Source: Anaerosacchariphilus hominis
GTDB taxonomy: Bacteria; Bacillota; Clostridia; Lachnospirales; Lachnospiraceae
Direction of reading: 5' to 3'
Assembly: GCF_014290175.1 (NCBI RefSeq)
Contig: NZ_JACOOR010000005.1
Span: 214,669-278,668, forward strand
DNA: 64,000 bases
This document shows, one piece after another, positions 59,324 through 64,000 of this stretch; within the stretch, counting starts at the first letter, position 1, and each line of letters starts with the position of its first letter. Under the pieces are notes generated by a model, which worked only from the letters and a program-made list of their open reading frames with translations, did not search any database and was not told the origin of the DNA. The translations under genes and the position numbers were made by a program.

Positions 59324-61930
59324 TCACCACCTGTTCCTGATCTTGTTCTGCAGCCGGTAGATGGTGTTCAGCGCATCCAGCGGCGTCATATTGCCCAGAT
59401 CCATATCCCGGATTTCCGTGATAATATCGTCGTCCTTCACCGTATCAAAAAGGGAGATCTGCTCCGCCTCCATATCCGGCTCCGCAGCCACAGCCCGGGG
59501 CTTCAAGGAAATATCCGCGGCGCTCAGCTCCTCCACCAGCTCCTTGGCCCGGCTGATGACCGGATCGGGAACCCCGGCCAGCTTGGCCACCTGGATACCG
59601 TAGCTTTTGTCCGCGCCGCCCCGGATGATTTTCCGCAGAAACACGATATCGTCGCCCTTTTCCTTCACGGCGATACAGTAATTATTTACCCCGGCCAGAG
59701 AGCCTTCCAGCTCGGTCAGCTCGTGATAATGGGTGGCAAACAGGGTCTTGGCCCCGAGAATCTTCGGATTACTGATGTACTCAATGACCGCCCAGGCAAT
59801 AGCCAGTCCGTCAAAAGTACTGGTTCCCCGTCCGATCTCGTCCAGAATCAGAAGGCTTTTGGAGGTGGCATTCCGGAGAATATTCGCCACCTCGGTCATT
59901 TCCACCATAAAGGTACTCTGCCCGGAGGCCAGATCATCCGATGCGCCCACACGGGTAAAGATCCGATCCACGATGCCGATCCTGGCGCTGTCCGCCGGGA
60001 CGAAGCTTCCCACCTGGGCCATGAGCACAATGAGGGCTGTCTGGCGCATATAGGTGGATTTTCCGGCCATATTGGGACCTGTAATAATGGAAATCCGGTT
60101 AGAACCATTATCCAGATAAGTATCGTTCGGGATGAACATATCATTGTCCGTCATCTGCTCCACCACCGGATGACGTCCGCCCCGGATATCGATGACGCCC
60201 TTCTCATTCATCACCGGACGCACGAAGCGGTTCCGCTCCGCCACAAAGGCCAGGGAGGTAAATACATCCACCATGGCCACTGCTTTGGCCGTCCGCTGAA
60301 TCCGCAACACCTGGGAGGCGATCTGCTCCCGGATCTCGCAGAAGAGGGCATATTCCAGGGCCGTCAGCTTCTCCTCAGCCCCCAAAATGGTATCCTCCAG
60401 TTCCTTCAGCTCCGGAGTAATATAACGTTCTGCATTGGTCAGGGTCTGCTTACGCATCCAGGTATCCGGCACCAGATCCTTGTAGGAGTTCGTCACCTCC
60501 AGATAGTAACCGAATACTTTATTATACTTGATTTTCAGATTCTTAATCCCTGTTTTTTCCCGTTCTTCCGCTTCCAGCTTTGCCAGCCAGCTCTTGCCTT
60601 CGGTTTTAGCTTTCCGGTAGCGGTCCACATCCTCGTGATAACCATCCCGGATTATATCCCCATCCCGGATGGAAATGGGCGGATCCTCCTGAATAGACTT
60701 CTCGATCAGCGCCTGCATATCCTCCAGCACATCCATTTCCTCCCGAAGCTCACTGAGCAGCGGGGAAGAAAACTCCTCCAACAGGGTATGGATATGAGGC
60801 AGCATTTCCAGAGAGGTCCGAAAGGCAATAAGATCCCGGGGATTGGCCGTCTGATAGCTGATACGTCCGATGAGACGCTCCAGATCATAGATGGGATTCA
60901 GGTATTCCCGCAGTTCTTCCCTTGTAATAACGTGATCGTTCAGCTCCGCGATGGCCTCGTGCCGCTTCTCGATCTCCGCCCGATCGATGAGGGGCTGTTC
61001 CACCATATTCCGCAGGGCCCGAGCTCCCATGGCCGTCCGGGTCTTGTCCAGCACCCACAGCAGGGAACCCCGTTTCAGCTTCTCCCGCAGGGTCTCGGTC
61101 AGCTCCAGATTTCTCCTGCTGGAACTGTCGATGATCATATATTTGCCGATGGTATAGGTCTGCAGATGGGTCATATGAGTCAGGGGCTGCTTCTGGGTCT
61201 CATAGAGATACTTCAAAAGAGCGCCTGCCGCGATCATCCCGCAGTTTAAGTCCGTAAGGCCCAGCCCCTGGAGGCTGGCCACCTGAAAGTGCTCCAGTAA
61301 AGTCTTCCGGCACAGCTCGTCGTCAAAATACCAGGATTCCAGCGGATAGACAGCGATATTCAGCCGAAATTTCAGATCCTCCAAATCCACTCCGCTCATG
61401 GAAAAGGCCTCGTTGCAGATGATTTCCGCCGGGGCGAATTTATTGATCTCATCCAGAAGCTTTCGCTCGGAATCCACCTCAGTCACCAGGTAATCTCCGG
61501 TGGTGATATCCGCTGTGGAGATCCCATAGTGATCCGACAGGCATACGATACACATGAGATAGTTATTTCGGGTCTCATCCGCGGTACTCAGATTCGTACC
61601 AGGCGTCACGATCCGCACCACTTCCCTGGCCACCAGACCCTTGGCCTCCTTTGGATCCTCCACCTGCTCACAGATGGCCACCTTGTAGCCTCTGGAAACC
61701 AGCCGGTTTAAATATCCCTCTACAGCATGATAAGGAACGCCACACATGGGTGCGCGTTCCTCTAATCCACAGCTCTTTCCCGTCAGGGTCAGTTCCAGTT
61801 CCCGGGACGCCACCTTGGCGTCCTCAAAGAACATTTCATAAAAATCGCCGAGGCGATAAAATAAAATACAGTCCTTGTACTCCTCTTTTGTCTTCAGGTA
61901 CTGCTGCATCATGGGTGTCATTTCCGCCAT
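59324..61930 (-). CDS. mutS: DNA mismatch repair protein MutS
   Basis: This 868-residue mismatch sensor has an N-terminal mismatch-binding motif (KEEYKDCILFYRLGDFYEMF, with the conserved FYE), Walker A GPNMAGKSTYMRQ and Walker B LLILDEIGRGTST. The ATG at 61930 with GGAGG is chosen over 61993. It follows pyk by 28 bases. Confidence 0.97.
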   Translation of the reverse strand: MAEMTPMMQQYLKTKEEYKDCILFYRLGDFYEMFFEDAKVASRELELTLTGKSCGLEERAPMCGVPYHAVEGYLNRLVSRGYKVAICEQVEDPKEAKGLVAREVVRIVTPGTNLSTADETRNNYLMCIVCLSDHYGISTADITTGDYLVTEVDSERKLLDEINKFAPAEIICNEAFSMSGVDLEDLKFRLNIAVYPLESWYFDDELCRKTLLEHFQVASLQGLGLTDLNCGMIAAGALLKYLYETQKQPLTHMTHLQTYTIGKYMIIDSSSRRNLELTETLREKLKRGSLLWVLDKTRTAMGARALRNMVEQPLIDRAEIEKRHEAIAELNDHVITREELREYLNPIYDLERLIGRISYQTANPRDLIAFRTSLEMLPHIHTLLEEFSSPLLSELREEMDVLEDMQALIEKSIQEDPPISIRDGDIIRDGYHEDVDRYRKAKTEGKSWLAKLEAEEREKTGIKNLKIKYNKVFGYYLEVTNSYKDLVPDTWMRKQTLTNAERYITPELKELEDTILGAEEKLTALEYALFCEIREQIASQVLRIQRTAKAVAMVDVFTSLAFVAERNRFVRPVMNEKGVIDIRGGRHPVVEQMTDNDMFIPNDTYLDNGSNRISIITGPNMAGKSTYMRQTALIVLMAQVGSFVPADSARIGIVDRIFTRVGASDDLASGQSTFMVEMTEVANILRNATSKSLLILDEIGRGTSTFDGLAIAWAVIEYISNPKILGAKTLFATHYHELTELEGSLAGVNNYCIAVKEKGDDIVFLRKIIRGGADKSYGIQVAKLAGVPDPVISRAKELVEELSAADISLKPRAVAAEPDMEAEQISLFDTVKDDDIITEIRDMDLGNMTPLDALNTIYRLQNKIRNRW

Positions 61931-61958
61931 GAATCTTCCTCCCGGTGTCTTTTCCGTC

Positions 61959-63713
61959 CTAGCTGTTGCTGGAAACGGTTCCATTCTCCGCATCCACCTC
62001 TACCACAGCTCCATTCTTCAGTATTTCCGTCGCGTTGGCCGCATTGACGATAACCGGAATCTCCAGAGTCAGGCCTACAATGGCCGCATGGGAATTGCTT
62101 CCGCCCTGCTCCGCGATAACAGCCTTGGCACTCTTCAGCTCCGGCAGCATCTCATTGGTGGTCTCCGGTACCACAACGATATCGCCGGCCACGAAATTCT
62201 TTTTCAGTTCTTCCATATCCTTTGCCACGCAGATGGGCCCGCAGACCTTCTTTTTGGTATAGCCCTTTCCCTCGACCAGAATCTTGCCTGCCACCTGTAC
62301 CTTGATAAGGTTCGTGGTTCCGGTCACACCAAGAGGCACGCCGGCGGTCAGCACGGTCAGATCTCCACGGAATACCAGGCCTGCATCCTCCGCGGCAGTT
62401 ACCGCACTGTTGAACAGAGCGTCCGCATTCTCCTCCTTCGGGAGAAGCAGCGGCTGTACGCCCCAGTACAGGTTCAGCTGTCTGCATACATAATCATCCA
62501 TACAGCAGCCGATGATCATACAGCCCGGATGATGCTTCGCTATCATACCTACGGTACGACCGGATTTGGTGACAGTGATAATCGCCGCCGCATGCAGGTC
62601 TACCGCCGTGGTACAGGTCGCATGGGAGACCGCGTTGGTAATATCCGTACGATCCTCGATGCTCCGGCGTTTGAATCGTTCGTCGTAATCGATATCTGCC
62701 TCGGTACGCAGAGCGATCTTTACCATAGTCTTCAGAGCCTCCACCGGATACTGGCCGGAAGCGGTCTCGCCGGACAGCATGATGGCGCTGGTCCCCTGGT
62801 AGATGGCATTGGCCACGTCGGAGGTCTCCGCACGGGTAGGTCGCGGATTCTTCATCATGGAATCCAGCATCTGGGTAGCGGTAATAATCGGCTTGCCCGT
62901 CTCAAAGGCCTTGCGGATCAGCTTTTTCTGGATGCTGGGCACCTCTTCCAAAGGAATCTCCACGCCCATGTCGCCCCGGGCAATCATAACGCCGTCTGCC
63001 ACACGCAGAATCTCGTCCACATTTTTGATACCCTGATCATTCTCTACTTTAGCAATAATCTTGATATAATCACAGTGATTCTCCTCCAGAATCCGGCGAA
63101 TCTCCAGAATATCGTCCGCGGTTCTGGTAAAGGAAGCCGCAATATAATCAAAGCCCTCCTGCACTGCGAACTCAATATCGTCTTTGTCCTTCTTGCTGAT
63201 AAACGGCATCTTCAGCTCCACGCCCGGAACGTTGATACCCTTTTTATTGGAAATGATTCCGCCATTCTCCACGCTGCAGATAATCTCTTTTTCCGTTACC
63301 TTTACCACCTTCAGGCCGATCAGACCGTCGTCGATCAGGATGGAATCACCCGGCTGTACGTCCTTTACCAGATTCTTATAGGTAATGGAGACCTTACCCT
63401 CATTGCCCATCACATCCTCGGTGGTCAGCACAAAAGTCTGTCCCTTTTTCAGTTCTACCTTGCCTTTTTCAAACTCGCCGGTCCGGATCTCCGGGCCCTT
63501 TGTATCCAGAAGCAGCGCAACAGGCAGTCCCAGTTCTTCCCGGACCTTCTTTACCCGTTCCAGCTTTCCTCTCTGCTCCTCATGGGTTCCATGGGAGAAA
63601 TTCAGTCTTGCTACATTCATACCTGCCAGCATCAGTTCCCGAATCACTTCTTCGGATTCGGAGGCAGGTCCCAGAGTACAGATAATTTTCGTTTTTCTCA
63701 TCGCCATAGTCAT
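61959..63713 (-). CDS. pyk: Pyruvate kinase
   Basis: This 584-residue enzyme makes pyruvate and ATP from phosphoenolpyruvate. The core (about 1-475) has MRKTKIICTLGPAS, MVARGDMGVEIPLE and MLSGETASGQYPVEA. The C-terminal extra domain (about 480-584), with GGSNSHAAIVGLTLE, is like the PEP-utilising mobile domain, as in Bacillus-type long enzymes. It starts the mutSL transcript. Confidence 0.96.
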   Translation of the reverse strand: MTMAMRKTKIICTLGPASESEEVIRELMLAGMNVARLNFSHGTHEEQRGKLERVKKVREELGLPVALLLDTKGPEIRTGEFEKGKVELKKGQTFVLTTEDVMGNEGKVSITYKNLVKDVQPGDSILIDDGLIGLKVVKVTEKEIICSVENGGIISNKKGINVPGVELKMPFISKKDKDDIEFAVQEGFDYIAASFTRTADDILEIRRILEENHCDYIKIIAKVENDQGIKNVDEILRVADGVMIARGDMGVEIPLEEVPSIQKKLIRKAFETGKPIITATQMLDSMMKNPRPTRAETSDVANAIYQGTSAIMLSGETASGQYPVEALKTMVKIALRTEADIDYDERFKRRSIEDRTDITNAVSHATCTTAVDLHAAAIITVTKSGRTVGMIAKHHPGCMIIGCCMDDYVCRQLNLYWGVQPLLLPKEENADALFNSAVTAAEDAGLVFRGDLTVLTAGVPLGVTGTTNLIKVQVAGKILVEGKGYTKKKVCGPICVAKDMEELKKNFVAGDIVVVPETTNEMLPELKSAKAVIAEQGGSNSHAAIVGLTLEIPVIVNAANATEILKNGAVVEVDAENGTVSSNS

Positions 63714-63761
63714 CTTCTTTTCACTCCTGTTTTTTCTCTATCTTTTCCATTTTACCCGCCC

Positions 63762-63791
63762 ATTATAACACCGGGAAAGAAGAGCCGTCAA
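63762..63791 (-). promoter_or_regulatory. Promoter of pyk-mutS-mutL
   Basis: TTGACG (63786-63791), 18 bases, then TATAAT (63762-63767) on the minus strand. AGGAG follows before the ATG. Confidence 0.85.
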
Positions 63792-63833
63792 GGAAAGGGC
63801 CTGTAAAAATTTCCTCTTGCAGTTGTAAAATTT

Positions 63834-64000
63834 CTATCTAAATCTTTCTGAAAAGGGGAAATCGGCTAATGCCGATTTCCCCCAGATGAATGCCAGATCT
63901 CTTTTATATAGTTCCACAATGCGGTCTATCTCGCGAATGCCACGCATGTTTGCATATGTAAGGACTCCATACTTCATGATTGGGTTAAACCCGTGTTTTC
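63834..64000 (-). pseudogene. Transposase remnant (IS1182-like N-terminal region)
   Basis: An open minus-strand frame entering from the right edge reads HGFNPIMKYGVLTYANM, RGIREIDRIVELYKRD and LAFIW. This matches the N-terminal domain of IS1182-type transposases (YAYMRGI, SSRKIEE, IxFMW pattern). After LAFIW the similarity stops and the frame ends at TAG (63834-63836). It therefore looks truncated; the rest lies outside the window. Confidence 0.55.
63855..63882 (-). terminator. Hairpin at the end of the transposase remnant
   Basis: A perfect 12-bp stem (63855-63866 with 63871-63882) and TAAT loop, with TTTT after it on the minus strand. It may be an intrinsic terminator shielding pyk, or the inverted end of a small element. 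Confidence 0.65.

Noticed and set aside
61875..63806. Plus-strand open frame of 643 codons opposite pyk
   Set aside because: It is antisense to pyruvate kinase motifs and crosses the pyk promoter; no family is recognised.

Overview
The window looks like a chromosomal segment of an acetogenic member of the Firmicutes, most likely Lachnospiraceae (Blautia/Marvinbryantia-like; the genus is an inference). The reasons are a complete carbonyl-branch Wood-Ljungdahl operon, a clostridial mre-pbp-min-rodA-mgsA cell-shape operon, a SepF/YlmH/LspA operon, MutL of the endonuclease type, GGAGG ribosome binding sites, and small Lachnospiraceae-type families (DUF6472, DUF4321, GGGtGRT). Almost all genes lie on the minus strand. 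Only aroE, a class V aminotransferase, an old-yellow-enzyme-type oxidoreductase, tmcAL and a Gfo/Idh oxidoreductase lie on the plus strand. The only mobile DNA seen is a transposase remnant at the right edge, and there is no CRISPR array or prophage.

1-8.9 kb: one Wood-Ljungdahl operon read leftwards from a near-consensus promoter (8844-8872). The order of transcription is His-rich nickel protein, cooT, metF, cooC, cooS, cooC, acsB, acsD, acsC (cut by the window edge). It couples methyl-THF formation, CO2 reduction to CO, acetyl-CoA synthesis on the A-cluster, corrinoid methyl transfer and a nickel-insertion kit. No metV lies next to metF.

9-15 kb: aroE, a cysteine-desulfurase-like gene with a structured leader, and a flavin/Fe-S oxidoreductase on the plus strand converge on a minus-strand cyclase plus AhpD-like pair. 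That pair has a strong promoter and a leader terminator.

15-23 kb: the paired GGGtGRT and iron-sulfur-scaffold genes; an FAD-dependent oxidoreductase preceded by a purine riboswitch (guanine type by its key cytosine) with its own promoter and terminator; and an operon of an RluA-type pseudouridine synthase, topB, a left-handed beta-helix protein and a TraX-like membrane protein.

23-38 kb: tmcAL, a HAD phosphatase, the DUF711/ACT pair, and an operon of a zinc-finger anti-sigma-like protein, polA, coaE and a beta-lactamase-fold hydrolase. A tRNA-Leu(CAA) follows, then the hlyD-like, yggS, sepF, ylmH, aroB, lspA, rluD operon.

38-48 kb: a small P-loop protein with an operator-like dyad, then radC, mreB, mreC, mreD, a PBP2 with a large extra domain, minC, minD, minE, rodA and mgsA. 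This set couples cell elongation, division-site choice and methylglyoxal synthesis.

48-64 kb: two flavoproteins of unknown substrate, a methionine-gamma-lyase-like enzyme and miaA in one run; a divergent Gfo/Idh gene across a perfect palindrome; then pyk, mutS, mutL, a glycosyltransferase with a winged-helix tail, a DUF6472 protein and deoC read leftwards from the pyk promoter. No gene-free stretch exceeds 300 bases; the larger gaps (8782-9056, 14946-15228, 63714-64000) are described as promoters, leaders, terminators or remnants.
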